The notes: generated by a model not told the origin, from the letters alone. A stretch of 64,000 bases of DNA from DYRB01 sp963802205 (GCA_963802205.1 CAWDHW010000006.1:62001-126000), one strand, 5' to 3'. Shown: positions 13,720-22,884, counted from the stretch's first letter. Program-made: numbers and translations.

Positions 13720-13850
13720 GTAGGTTGGGCCGAGGAACGAGGCCCAACGACAGGGCCAATGTAACCATCGGATTGTTGGGCCTTCTGCGTCGGCCCAACC
13801 TACGGGAAACCGCGGGTTCGCCCGTCGAAGACGAGTATTTTCACAGCCTC
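13720..13850. repeat. Dispersed repeat family B, copy 1
   Basis: This 131-bp sequence recurs almost identically at 57851-57981. It is built from GTAGGTTGGGCC hairpins: the left GTTGGGCC pairs with the nearby GGCCCAAC, and the block closes with GGCCCAACCTAC. It is followed by a conserved tail ending TTTTCACAGCCTC. It lies between the DUF2130 stop and the repeat-rich island. Its structure is that of a small non-autonomous palindromic element; no transposase is present. Confidence 0.85.
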
Positions 13851-13882
13851 GGGGCCCTGATCGGCTCCGGCCGGTTGTCGAT

Positions 13883-14028
13883 GGCTCTGTCTGAGTTGGG
13901 TGTAGGTCGGACTTTAGTCCGACCGGGCATCGCAGTATCCACCGAACACCACCGTCGGGCTGAAGCCCGACCTACACCTCCGGGGCGGCCTGCGGCGCAA
14001 GGGCCCAACACCAAACGCAGACATAGCC
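13883..14028. repeat. Dispersed repeat family A, copy 1 (left flank of the peptide-modification cassette)
   Basis: This stretch starts GGCTCTGTCTG and ends CGCAGACATAGCC, imperfect terminal inverted repeats. Inside are two nested hairpins, GTAGGTCGGACT/AGTCCGAC and GTCGGGCT/AGCCCGAC. The same sequence occurs in the opposite orientation at 16562-16691 and again inside 26477-26767. The rest of the 13708-14060 intergenic gap holds only family B and the shared tail CCGGCTAAGCC; no gene is seen. Confidence 0.85.
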
Positions 14029-14060
14029 TTGGAAAAGGGGAAGGCCGGCTAAGCCCGTTA

Positions 14061-15093
14061 TCAGGGTTTGGCGCATCCTCCGCACGCCTTGACGCAGTTC
14101 TCCTCGACCGCCAGGCAGAACAGCGGCGCTCCAAGTTGCTGTGGCGGTTGCCCGTTCAGTCGCTCCGCCGCCTCGACCGCCCTGCGCCGGGCGCGCGTAA
14201 ACAAGGGCGAACGGGTCCAAATCTCCTCGATCGACTGCTCGTGCAGGTTGCCGGCGCTCTCTTGCAAGTGCATGCAGGCCTGCACGTTGCCGTAGGGGTC
14301 GATGTCAACGCCAGCGACGCCGACACTACAGGTGGCCGGGGTCTCCGCCTGTGTCTCCGCCGTAATCTCGGGCATCGGTCGCGGCACCGACACCCGCCGA
14401 GTTTTGCACCCGACGTTCGGACACCAGCGCCGCGATGAGTTCCCAAGTCGCCCTGGCGGGCTGAATGGCCAGCGGTTCGGTATCGCCGTTGTCGCGTGGC
14501 GCCACCGGTCCCTGGAAATGCAGGGGGACATCCATCTCGTCGCCGAGCGCGACCATCGCCTCGATCTGGTGCTCGTTCCATGCCGTCGGTGTGGTGACCA
14601 TCTCGCAGCGCAGACCGGCCGCCCGGGCATGGCGCAGATTGCGCAGCAGCCGGTCGAAGCTTCCCGGCACACGTGTCTGGCGGTCATGCACCTCGGCGCT
14701 GGCGCCATGCAGACTCACCTCGACCAGGTAGGGATCGACGTCCTTAAGCAGTCGCTCGATGTTGCGCGGGGACAGGTTATGGCCATTGGTGCGCACACGC
14801 ACCACGAAGCCCAGCTCCCTGGCCATGCGTGCGATCTCGAAGAAGTGCGGGTGAACCATCGGCTCGCCGCCGGTGAACATCAGAAACATGGCCTGCATCC
14901 GGGCCAGATCCTCGAGCAGGGTCCGGTACTGGTTCAGGCTCAGCGGTTTACCCGGTTTTTCCCGGTCGTTATAGCAGAAGAAGCAATCGAGATTGCAGCG
15001 GTAGGTGAGCTCGAGGGTGACGTCGTGCAGCATCCGACGCTCGCGCACCTGTCGCGCGATGTGGCTGAGATAGAAGGAAGTGCTGGCCATCAT
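14061..15093 (-). CDS. Radical SAM/SPASM peptide-modifying enzyme (frameshifted)
   Basis: About 344 residues. The N-terminal part has the radical SAM cluster motif CNLDCFFCYND (CxxxCxxC) and the SAM-binding FLMFTGGEPMVHP and VRTNGHNLS. The C-terminal part is a SPASM domain: CSVGVAGVDIDPYGNVQACMH, AGNLHEQSIEEIW and a terminal CLAVEENCVKACGGC, whose cysteines would bind auxiliary iron-sulfur clusters. The two halves are in different frames with a shift at about 14386-14402. SPASM enzymes typically modify ribosomal peptides (thioether, C-C or other crosslinks). It overlaps the PqqD-like gene by 4 nt (ATGA) and is last in the cassette. The reaction cannot be assigned from sequence. Confidence 0.85.
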
Positions 15094-15392
15094 TCAACGC
15101 CAGGCGCCGGAACCAGAACCTGCTCCGCGTCCAGCACCGCCAGGAAGGCCGCGACATCGGCGGCCGCGTCGGCCGCCTCGACCTCGAACTGCGCACTCAG
15201 CGAATCGGCGAGCTCGGACCGGGTCCGGGCACCCTGGTCCAGTAGCCGCACGACATGCAGGCCGGTGTCGTTCAGCACGATCACGCGGCCGCTTTCGATA
15301 TGCACCAGCACGCCTTCGTTCCCCACCGCGCGAAAGCGCACCCGGGGAGACAGCGCGAGGCCAGTGTCGGGGTTGCTTTCAGCGATGGCCAT
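15090..15392 (-). CDS. PqqD-family peptide recognition protein
   Basis: 100-residue protein with the PqqD/RRE pattern: a beta-rich N-terminal half (LSPRVRFRAVGNEGVLVHIE, SGRVIVLNDTGLHVVRLLDQG), then helices (TRSELADSLSAQFEV) and a final helix ending VLDAEQVLVP. Proteins of this fold bind RiPP leader peptides and present them to a radical SAM enzyme. Its stop overlaps the radical SAM start (ATGA), and its own start overlaps the end of the kinase gene by 14 bp, which indicates translational coupling. No frameshift. Confidence 0.85.
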   Translation of the reverse strand: MAIAESNPDTGLALSPRVRFRAVGNEGVLVHIESGRVIVLNDTGLHVVRLLDQGARTRSELADSLSAQFEVEAADAAADVAAFLAVLDAEQVLVPAPGVE

Positions 15393-16353
15393 GGACTTCT
15401 CGAAGCCTGTTCATGATAGATGGGAACCTATCCTCGGGCGCAACACTCAGCCGGGCAACCGGCACGCTCTCCACCAGACGGGCCAATGACTCTAGCAGAC
15501 GCGGGGTCTCCAGGGCATCGGAATTCACGAAAGGGCAGCCGGCGAACAGCCCAGCCACGGCCTGCGCGGCCTCGATCCCCGACACCGTTAGCCGCGGTCC
15601 CTGCTCCAGCAGCACGATGGCGGCCAGTGGCACGGCCTTGGCGCCGGACTCGGCCCGCCGCCCGAACTCCCCGGTGAAGGGGACGGCATGGGCGCAGAAG
15701 CCATCCCCTTGCGGCAGTACCAGATTGATGTCGTCGCTCAGCACGCGCACGCCGACGGCGGCCGCCTTGCGCGCAAGGGTGGTCTTACCCACATTCGAGT
15801 GCCCCGCGAACAGGAAGGCACGCCCGTCGACGACCAGGCCGGCGCTGTGCAGCAACAGCCCACCGGCGCCCAACACCCGGTGCGCCAGCAGGATGCGCAG
15901 AAAGTTTTCCAGCACGGTGGCCAGTGGCAGGTCCTGCTCGTCCGCGACACTCAGCACCGCGGCCATGGGTGCCGGCATATTCAATCGAATCTGCGCGGTG
16001 AAGTTCTCGCCGGTAATCGCGAGCAAATCGCCTTCGCGCCGCTTGAGCGGGGCGTACTGGCCCGCGTGGGTCAGCAGCTCAGGTGCGAGCGCCAGGCGCG
16101 CCGGAAGTCGGCCCGCCTGGCATTGCACATCCGGAGTGCCTTCAGATTCGGCCCGGTCTTCGAGAAACGCGCCGTAGTCACAGACGATGGCGCTGCGCTG
16201 GCCGGGACTCAGTCCAGTGAAGGCGATACGGGAAGCCGGCAGACGCAGTTGAACCGACTCGTGCCCCCACCCTGGCTCTCTACACTCGTCGAGCACCTCG
16301 TGTCGCTCAGGAACCCAGGGTCGCGCACGTAAACGGTGTTTTATTCTTGCCAA
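15379..16353 (-). CDS. HPr kinase-like (HprK-related) protein
   Basis: P-loop protein with the HprK/PEPCK-like nucleotide fold: Walker A GHSNVGKTTL (about residue 185), preceded by HSAGLVVDGRAFLF and followed by VLSDDINLV, the usual acidic metal/catalytic pair of this family. The N-terminal 150 residues are unlike bifunctional HPr kinases. HprK-related proteins recur next to PqqD-like and radical SAM genes in peptide-modification loci, and related kinases phosphorylate the C-terminal Ser of some lasso precursors. The ATG at 16353 would overlap the upstream peptide gene by 47 bp; a GTG at 16296, 10 nt after that gene's stop, is an equally good start. The substrate here is inferred, not known. 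Confidence 0.8.
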   Translation of the reverse strand: MARIKHRLRARPWVPERHEVLDECREPGWGHESVQLRLPASRIAFTGLSPGQRSAIVCDYGAFLEDRAESEGTPDVQCQAGRLPARLALAPELLTHAGQYAPLKRREGDLLAITGENFTAQIRLNMPAPMAAVLSVADEQDLPLATVLENFLRILLAHRVLGAGGLLLHSAGLVVDGRAFLFAGHSNVGKTTLARKAAAVGVRVLSDDINLVLPQGDGFCAHAVPFTGEFGRRAESGAKAVPLAAIVLLEQGPRLTVSGIEAAQAVAGLFAGCPFVNSDALETPRLLESLARLVESVPVARLSVAPEDRFPSIMNRLREVHGHR

Positions 16354-16525
16354 AAAGCGCCGTCGGTGGATAACAGACGGCTGCGGCGATCTCCAGCGGC
16401 TCGGCGCTCAGGATGCGCGGGGGGGTGTAGGGCCCGCGTCGCGGGGACTTCGGAACGACGTCCGTGGGGCTATCCGTCTCGCGTGCCATTGCTACGCTGT
16501 CCTTGTCCACTGTTTTACCCGACAT
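16307..16525 (-). CDS. Candidate RiPP precursor peptide
   Basis: 72 residues from an ATG at 16523-16525 with a GAGGTG ribosome-binding site 6 nt upstream; an in-frame GTG at 16534 is a poorer start. The N-terminal half is polar. Then comes PYTPPRILSAEPLEIAAAVC, which fits a Y-x-x-P-x-(I/L)-x-S-x-E-x-(L/F)-E-x-x-A pattern I associate with precursors next to radical SAM/PqqD/HprK-related cassettes, followed by a short core-like tail with two Cys (YPPTALFGKNKTPFTCATLGS). It ends in Ser. It is first in the cassette and is immediately preceded by a family A repeat. It has no signal peptide. Precursor function is inferred from position, size and motif. Confidence 0.7.
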   Translation of the reverse strand: MSGKTVDKDSVAMARETDSPTDVVPKSPRRGPYTPPRILSAEPLEIAAAVCYPPTALFGKNKTPFTCATLGS

Positions 16526-16561
16526 GCCATTCACCTCGCCACGTTGATCCTGAAAAACGAA

Positions 16562-16691
16562 ACTATGTCTGCGTTTGGTGTTGGGCCCTTGCGCCGCAGG
16601 CCGCCCCGGAGGTGTAGGTCGGGCTTCAGCCCGACGGTGGTGTTCGGTGGATACTGCGATGCCCGGTCGGACTAAAGTCCGACCTACACCC
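16562..16691. repeat. Dispersed repeat family A, copy 2 (inverted, right flank of the cassette)
   Basis: Reverse complement of 13900-14028 with only a few differences. One terminus, CTATGTCTGCGTTTGG, is intact; the other is truncated near the 3' end of the C25 peptidase gene. The outer terminus lies 37 bp upstream of the candidate precursor start, so the element may contribute promoter or terminator signals. Confidence 0.85.
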
Positions 16692-16708
16692 CATTGGTCG
16701 CGGCCGCC

Positions 16709-19058
16709 TCAATGCGCCCTGGCCGCGGGATCGCCCACCACCGAATACATCGGTGACATGAAGGTACGAAGGTGGCCGTCGGTCGCCTGCTTCGCCTCCA
16801 TGACCGCGCCGCCGACGGTATTGTCGCTGCCGAACAGGCGCTCGGTAAACGCCATGCCCAGGGTATGGGCGTCGGCATCGACCGACAAGCCGGTCGGCGC
16901 CAGCGCGGCGATCGCCCCCCCGGTGGGATTCAGCACCAGCGCGGCGGACAGGGAGCGGGTCGCCGGGAGACTGTCGTCGCCGGCGGCGCAGGTGAGCGCG
17001 GTGAAGACCGGAAGCAGCCCGTTGTTCAGCAGGGCGGCATCCGCCGCGGTGATGAACCGCTCTCTGTAATCGCCAAGCTGACTGACCGCCCCGTGACCGG
17101 CATAGGCGATATAGGTGGCCTGGTCCCAGGTCGTCGAGCGGATCAGCTCGGCACGCACCGGGTGGAGCGGATGGTAGAGCGGCTGGACCCCCTCGAATCC
17201 GAGATCGAGCAGCCGTTGGGCCATGTCCGCGGCATTGGCATGGAAGTCGCCGGCCCCGTCGGGGTTGTCGGCCACCAGCACCGCGCGCAGCGCGCCCTGT
17301 CCCTGTTGCGCGTGCCCGATCAGCTTGTCCACATAGGCCAGCCCCTCGGCATCGTTGGTGATCGGAAGGCGTCCGAGCCCGAACGGCGTGTTGCCATCCT
17401 CGAAGCCGACCAGGCGCGCATCGGAGGCCGCCAGCGTCCAGGGGTTGGCGGTCATCAGTACCGGCAGGAAACTGTCCCCGTAGCCCATGCGATCCTTGTG
17501 ATCCAGCGACCCCTTGCCGAGCAGCATCACCATCGCCGGCGCCTGCCGCCAGTCGCTCATGACCGTCTGCATGAACCGGCCGAGCGCGAACGGGTCCTCG
17601 CGGCCGGCGCTGAACCGCTTGTAGATGTCGTCCAGCCAGACGATCTGCACCGCGCCGAAGCTCTCCGCGCCGGTGCTGTGCCAGCGCCTCGGCGGTGCCC
17701 GCGAACTCGCGCGGGGCGACGATCAGATAGTCTGCCCGATTGTTGCGGTTGCGCAGATCGGCGGGGGCGCGGGCATCGAGCGCCGGGGCGCGGATGGCGG
17801 CGGGCTCCGCCACCAGGAAATCGGCGCCGGCCGTGGCCTGGAACGCGACGGCCCAGCCGTCGCCATCCTGGTAGACACGCACGTCTTTGCGCAGGACCGC
17901 ATTGCGCACCGGGGACTCGATGACCACCACCTCCTGGGTGTCGAAACCGCGCACCGTCTGCACGCCCGCGGCCACACGGCGCAGCCAGAGCTGGCCGTTC
18001 TCGGCCACCGGCAGGCGCAGATAGTCGATCTCGACGCTATCGAGGAACTGCCCTGGCGAGGTCCCCGCCGCATAGCGGTTGCGCAGTGTCAGGGTATTGT
18101 TCCCGTCCGGGTCCAGCAGCGCCTGATCGACCTCGGCCACCAGCTCGGCCGCGGCGAAACCGTCCCAGGTCACCGCCGCGCCCACCGGCGTCCCGTTGAT
18201 CTCCGCGGTGACCTGGTGCTCGTCGCCGGGGGCGAGATCCGTCCAGCCGCGCAACTGGATGCGCAACTGGGCCACGCCGCCGGGTGCCGGGTTGGGCACC
18301 TTCAGGGCGACCTCGATTTGGTCCTTGATACCGCCCCACAGGTAGTCCCAGAACCAGTAGTCGGCGTCCGGCTCGCCGGTCACCACCCAGGTGTTGAAGT
18401 ACATGTCGGGTTCTTCCTCGAAGCGCAGCGTGTCGCGGAACGGCGTCGGCGCGGCCGGCAACTGCTTCGGTCCGTTGCCCTGTCGCTCGCGCTGATTCTG
18501 CTTCGGGCCCTGCGTCAGCCGCAACTCGTAGGCATTGAGGTCGCTGAAGAAGGTCTCGTAGCGCTCCCCGGCGAAGCGGAGGCTGTCGGTTTGCCGGTCG
18601 AAATGCCAGGCCACGGGCGTGTCCCCGTTCAACAGGGCGAGGCTGCCGTCGCGGGCGAGCTGGCGCACCCGATTGGCGCGGGCCCCGGTCGCGGCGGCCA
18701 GCCCGGCGACATCGACCTGATAAAGGCCCGGTGCATCGGTCTGTAGCCACACCGAAGTCGCGGGGGCCGGGGCGGCGGCGGGCGCCGCGCCGCTCGCGCG
18801 CGCTGTCGCCTCGCTCGCCGCCGCCCCTTTCGACTGGGTCGTCGCGAGCCGCCTCTCCTGCACCGGCCGCTCCAGGTTCTGGGGTACCCGCCGGCGCGCC
18901 ATATACCCATCGGAGAGCGCGTGGAGCTCGCCCCAGTGGGGCTCGGCGTCCGGCGTCTGTGCAGCCGCCGGGCCACCCGGGAGCGTCAGCGTGGCCGCCA
19001 GCAGCAGCGGCGGGAGCGCCGCGAGCGTCTGAGCGCTTGCTTTCATCGGGTTAGCCAT
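16709..19058 (-). CDS. Secreted gingipain-like (C25 family) cysteine peptidase, frameshifted
   Basis: About 783 residues. A Sec signal peptide (MKASAQTLAALPPLLLAATL, ending PAAAQ) is followed by a beta-rich N-terminal region with carbohydrate-module-like sequence. The C25 catalytic domain follows: VWLDDIYKRFSAGREDP, LLGKGSLDHKD, FGLGRLPITNDAE, the catalytic His in YIAYAGHGAVSQLG and the catalytic Cys in VFTALTCAAGDDS. The frame changes at about 17668-17676. The start at ATG 19058 has AAAGGTG upstream; an alternative ATG at 19118 overlaps the stop of the LamG gene (TGATG). C25 enzymes are exported endopeptidases of the caspase-like clan. The partner and substrate are unknown. Confidence 0.8.
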
Positions 19059-19117
19059 TGTTGCACCTTTGTTCTGGAGCGGAGCCTCGGAGAGACCGGA
19101 TACAGTGACCCTTTCCA

Positions 19118-22100
19118 TCACAATGCCTCCAGTCGGAACGGCCCATGGGTCCGGGTGGTCCCTTGCGCCTCTTGCTCGATCAAGCGGTATTCGTACAGGG
19201 GCTCGTCGTCCGCGGCCGGATCGAACAGCCAGTAATCGCCCCCCATGGGCGCGGTGATCAGCCCCGGCAGCAGGGTGTCGTCGATGCGCTGCCAACGGCC
19301 ATCGGCCCCGCGGCGCTCGGTGTAGAAGCCGATGGTGCCGCGCTCCTCCAGCGTCTGCCAGTGCAGCAACGCCACCCGGCCGTCGCCGTCGGGGTCGAGG
19401 TAGCCGCCCAGGGCCGCCAGCAGGGCCGCGCGTTCGGCCCCGGCCAGTTGCGCCGCCCGCTCGGGATCGAACGAAGCCAGCAGGTCGCGCAGGCCTTCAT
19501 CGCCCAGGGCCGCGAGGGCCTCGGCCACCCCCAGGCGACTGACGGCGAACTGACCGATGGTCGCCGCGGTGGGTTGTATATCCAGCGCGTAGCCTTCCAC
19601 TTCGCCGCCCGTCGCCGTGCCGCCCGGCGCGGGCGAGCTGGTGCTGAAGAAGGCCGCCTCAGTGGTCAGGCGAATACGCGCATAGGTGGTCACCGTGCCG
19701 GTGTAGTTCGGGTGCCACAGCAACTGACAGGTAAAGTTGGGGCTGCCGCTGCAACTGGCGAAGGCGCCGTTGAAGCCGCTGACGGAGGAGATGGTTAAGT
19801 TCGTGGCGCTGCCATCGGCCTTGACCTGGACGCAGAGCTCCTCGGTGGGGCCGTTGATCGTCGGGGCCGACAGCCCGACCTGCCCGGTGGTATAGCTCAG
19901 GCTTCGCTCGAAGGCGCCGTTGATCACCCCGTTGCTGCCGCCATCGAGATAGCCGCACAGCATGGCGTCCTGGCCGGTGCTGTTCACCCCGGTGACGTGG
20001 GCGGTGATATCGACGAGGCTGGGCCCGCCGGAGTGGTCGGACTCGAAGGTGACGCCGTCGTCATCCGTGTCGTCATCTGCCGACACAGCGACACCGCGCG
20101 CATTCGCCTCCAGGCTGATCGCGCTCCCGATCCTCAGCAGCGTACCGTGGTGTCCGAAGCGCCAAACGCGACGCCCGTCTGGGCGAGGAGATGCCGGGCG
20201 CCGCCGTCGGCAAAGTAGGTGCTGTAACTGGCCGGCAGATCGTCGTAATCGGGGCCCGCCAGGAGGATGGAGCCGTAATCCTCGACCTCGCCGCCGAAGG
20301 CCGGGCCGGTCGAGAGATTGCAGTCGTAGGGCGCGCGAGCACAGCCGCACCCGCGCGAAGGTCGGGGTACCGTTCAGCACCGCGCTGGTCGGCACGGTGA
20401 AGGCGATGGACGCGGTGGTCGCGCCGTTCGCGACGACCTGCTCGGTAGCCACCTGCTCGCCGGCGGCGAACACCCCGTCGCTGGTTGTAGTCGATCCAGG
20501 CGTTGAGATAGGCATTGGCGCCGGTCTGGTTGACCAGGGTGACCGGTACGCTGTGGTTCTCGCCCAGGATCAGCAGCGACGGCCAGGTCACGCCATTGTC
20601 GCTATCGCCGGTGGCGGTGGCGTTGGGCAGGCCCTCGACCTCGATGGTGACCCCGGACCCGAGGCTCAGCTTCGCGGTGTTGGTGGCCTGGACAAAGCCG
20701 AGGATGCCGTGCCGCGGGCCGTCGTCCGCGAGCAGCGTCTGGTAATTGCCGGTTCCGTTACCCGTCGCGGTGTCCGGCGCATCGGCGAAATCGATCGGCA
20801 CCGGCGCGTTGGCGCAGCGCGCGCCATCGTTCGAGGTCGAAGCGGACACTGAGGCTGAAAAGCACGGTCTTGGTCTCGTCATAGTTGGTGCCGGGGACGG
20901 TGCGCAGATCGATGCGGTAGATGTTGCCGGTATTATTGTTGGAGGCATAGAAGAAGCCGCTGACATCGAAATAGACGGCGCCGTAGTGGCTGCCGGCGGG
21001 TGCGCCCGAGACCCCGAGATTGACCACCGCGCCGGTGGCTCGGATCGACCTGGTAGAGATTACCGCCGTGGTAGAGACGCCGTACAGTTTGCCGTCGACC
21101 GGGTTGAAGGCCCAGTCGAACAGGGTGGGTCGCGGCGAAATTGACGGACAAGGTCTGGATCACGGTCAGATAGGTGGCCGAGCCAGGATTGACATCCACC
21201 ACATAAACGGTTTCGCTGCCCGTGCTGGCCGATGTACATGTACAACTCGCCGGCGGTATTCACGTCGCCAGCTAAAGAGGTTCGCGGCGGTCGGCAGGCC
21301 CTGGATGGCCCCGGTGGTTTGCACCGTCCAAGCCCCCGTGACGGCATTCTTGACCGCGGTAAACAGCTTTCCGTTGAAGGCAGTAGCCCCAGATGCGGTT
21401 ATCGTTCAGGTTGTAGCCGGCGGCATTGAGTTCACCAGTGAAATTGTCGGCCACGCCGCCATCGTCGGTGCCGGTCACCAGGTCGATGCTGTACCAGGTC
21501 GAGTTGGTGGTCTGCACCAGATAGGCATCGGTCTCGCAGGCCATGGGCGTCAGTTGTCGGTCCAGCAGGTTGAAGGGGATGCTCAGGGCGGCGCCGGCAC
21601 AGTCGGCGACGTCGAGCATGTTCTTCGGCGTCAGCGCCGTGCCGTAGTAGATCGCCACATCGTCCATCAGCCCCGTGTAGAGGCGTGACCCATTCGTGGT
21701 CCCAACACCGTCCGCGACGGCGCCGAACTGCGCGAACAGACCCAGTCCGCTGACATTCGCGAGCATGTTGCCACCCAGGGGAACCGAGGCCACCGGATGG
21801 CCGTCGAGGTACAGGGAAACCGTCACCGCACCGGTAAAGTCGAAGACATACCCCACCTGATGCCACTGGCCATCGGTCGGGAAGGGGACCGACATAGTGC
21901 CCGAAAGCACTGCTCCGGACGAACTCCAGCAGGAGATTGCCGTCGTTGATGCTCAACAGGATACCGTTGCTGCTACCGCCGAGGTCGTAGAACACATGGT
22001 CGCCGCTCAAGTCGCCCGAGGTGGGCTTGATGAACATCGAGGCGGACATGACTGAAAAGTTGTTCGTGTAGGGCACGGCATTGAGACCCACCGTTCCAGA

Positions 22101-22423
22101 GGAGCTGGCGGAGGTGGCGCCCTCGATACGATCCGTGTTGTAACTCGTCGCCCCCGTTATTTGGCCCAGGTGATAGGCGTTGGCGGTACTGTCCTGGATG
22201 TTCGATTCGAAGCGATACAAGGCGGTCGGCGTAATCGACGGCAACGCGGAGCTGTGGCAGGACCCGGCCGCCTGCGCCCAGGCGGGCGGGGCGACCAGGG
22301 CGCACACAGGGCGGACATCGGCAACAGCAGCGACCCGAGCCTCCCACGCGGACGACCGGTGGCGGCGCTCGTCGTCAATGCGACGGGGGAGCTGGGGGCG
22401 TATCGCGCGGGCAGACTGTTCAT
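19118..22423 (-). pseudogene. Large secreted LamG/GEVED-type protein, many frameshifts
   Basis: A single protein of about 1,100 residues can be read by hopping frames. Signal peptide (LLLPMSA then VAPPAWAQAAGS); a LamG/concanavalin-like domain (ALYRFESNIQDSTANAYHLG, GQWHQVGYVFDFTGAVTVSL, LMDDVAIYYGTALTP); a beta-propeller-like segment (FNPVDGKLYGV, GNIYRIDLRTVPGTNYDE); two calcium-rich GEVED-type modules (DFADAPDTATGNGTGNYQTL, FGGEVEDYGSILLAGPDYDD, ATGGEVEGYALDIQP); and a C-terminal beta domain (VALLHWQTLEERGTIGFYTE) of a kind often next to C25 peptidases. About ten shifts lie between 19.9 and 22.4 kb, while the sequence between them is well preserved. It ends in a TGATG overlap with a possible peptidase start. 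It is probably a surface or exported adhesion/processing partner of the peptidase. Confidence 0.65.
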
Positions 22424-22610
22424 GGCGATTATCCGAACCTTGCAGTGTATGTGGTCATTAACCTTGCCAAACAGGCAGCAAGGCTACCCGTCAGCAGTTG
22501 GATTATAGTGTGTCGTTGTAGCGATAGAATACTTCCAGCATATAAATGCAATGTCTGTCACATATAAATATTATAAAGTCGATTATCTCAATAATATAAA
22601 TAATGATGAG

Positions 22611-22729
22611 TTTTGTCTGTGTTGGGTGTCGGTCCAAGCGAGGGGACCTTCTTTCCCCCCTTTTTTAAGGGAGGACAAGCCGTTAGAGCGGCCCGGCTCG
22701 GTGCCAACCGCTAACGCAGACAGAGCCTG
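22611..22729. mobile_element. Small inverted-repeat element, family A variant, with 8-bp direct repeats
   Basis: The block has related termini (TTTTGTCTGTGTTGG at the left and CGCAGACAGAGCC at the right). It is flanked on both sides by ATGATGAG (22603-22610 and 22730-22737), as expected for an 8-bp target duplication. The interior CGTTAGAGCGGCCCGGCTCG resembles, in reverse complement, the degenerate copy near 27690-27730. No transposase is encoded. Confidence 0.6.
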
Positions 22730-22868
22730 ATGATGAGGGCTGGTTTTCCGACGCGCAGTTGGCAATAGCCAATCGAGCGAAGGCGAGCAAACACCATCGC
22801 TTAAAGGATCGGGCGTCGCATCAATCGCCAAAAAGATAACCTGATCTATTGGTGGAATATATCATAAA

Positions 22869-22884
22869 CGTGATATATATCACG
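22869..22884. promoter_or_regulatory. Predicted Crp/Vfr-type binding site
   Basis: CGTGATATATATCACG is a perfect 16-bp palindrome with the Crp core GTGA-N6-TCAC (22870-22883). A further half-like motif CGTGATATTAG follows near 22930. The site lies 232 bp upstream of the fecR start and 446 bp upstream of the LamG start. A Crp homologue is encoded at 26806-27456. Binding is predicted from the consensus only. Confidence 0.55.

Noticed and set aside
13720..14028. Repeats considered as a CRISPR array
   Set aside because: They are different palindromic blocks of over 100 bp, not short identical direct repeats with unique spacers, and no cas gene is nearby.
14061..16353. PQQ biosynthesis cluster
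   Set aside because: A PqqD-like and a radical SAM gene are present, but there is no PqqA Glu/Tyr peptide, PqqB or PqqC, and the precursor has a different motif.
19118..22423. Phase-variable gene controlled by slipped-strand repeats
   Set aside because: The frame changes do not coincide with simple tandem repeats or long homopolymers, and there are too many of them for a switch.
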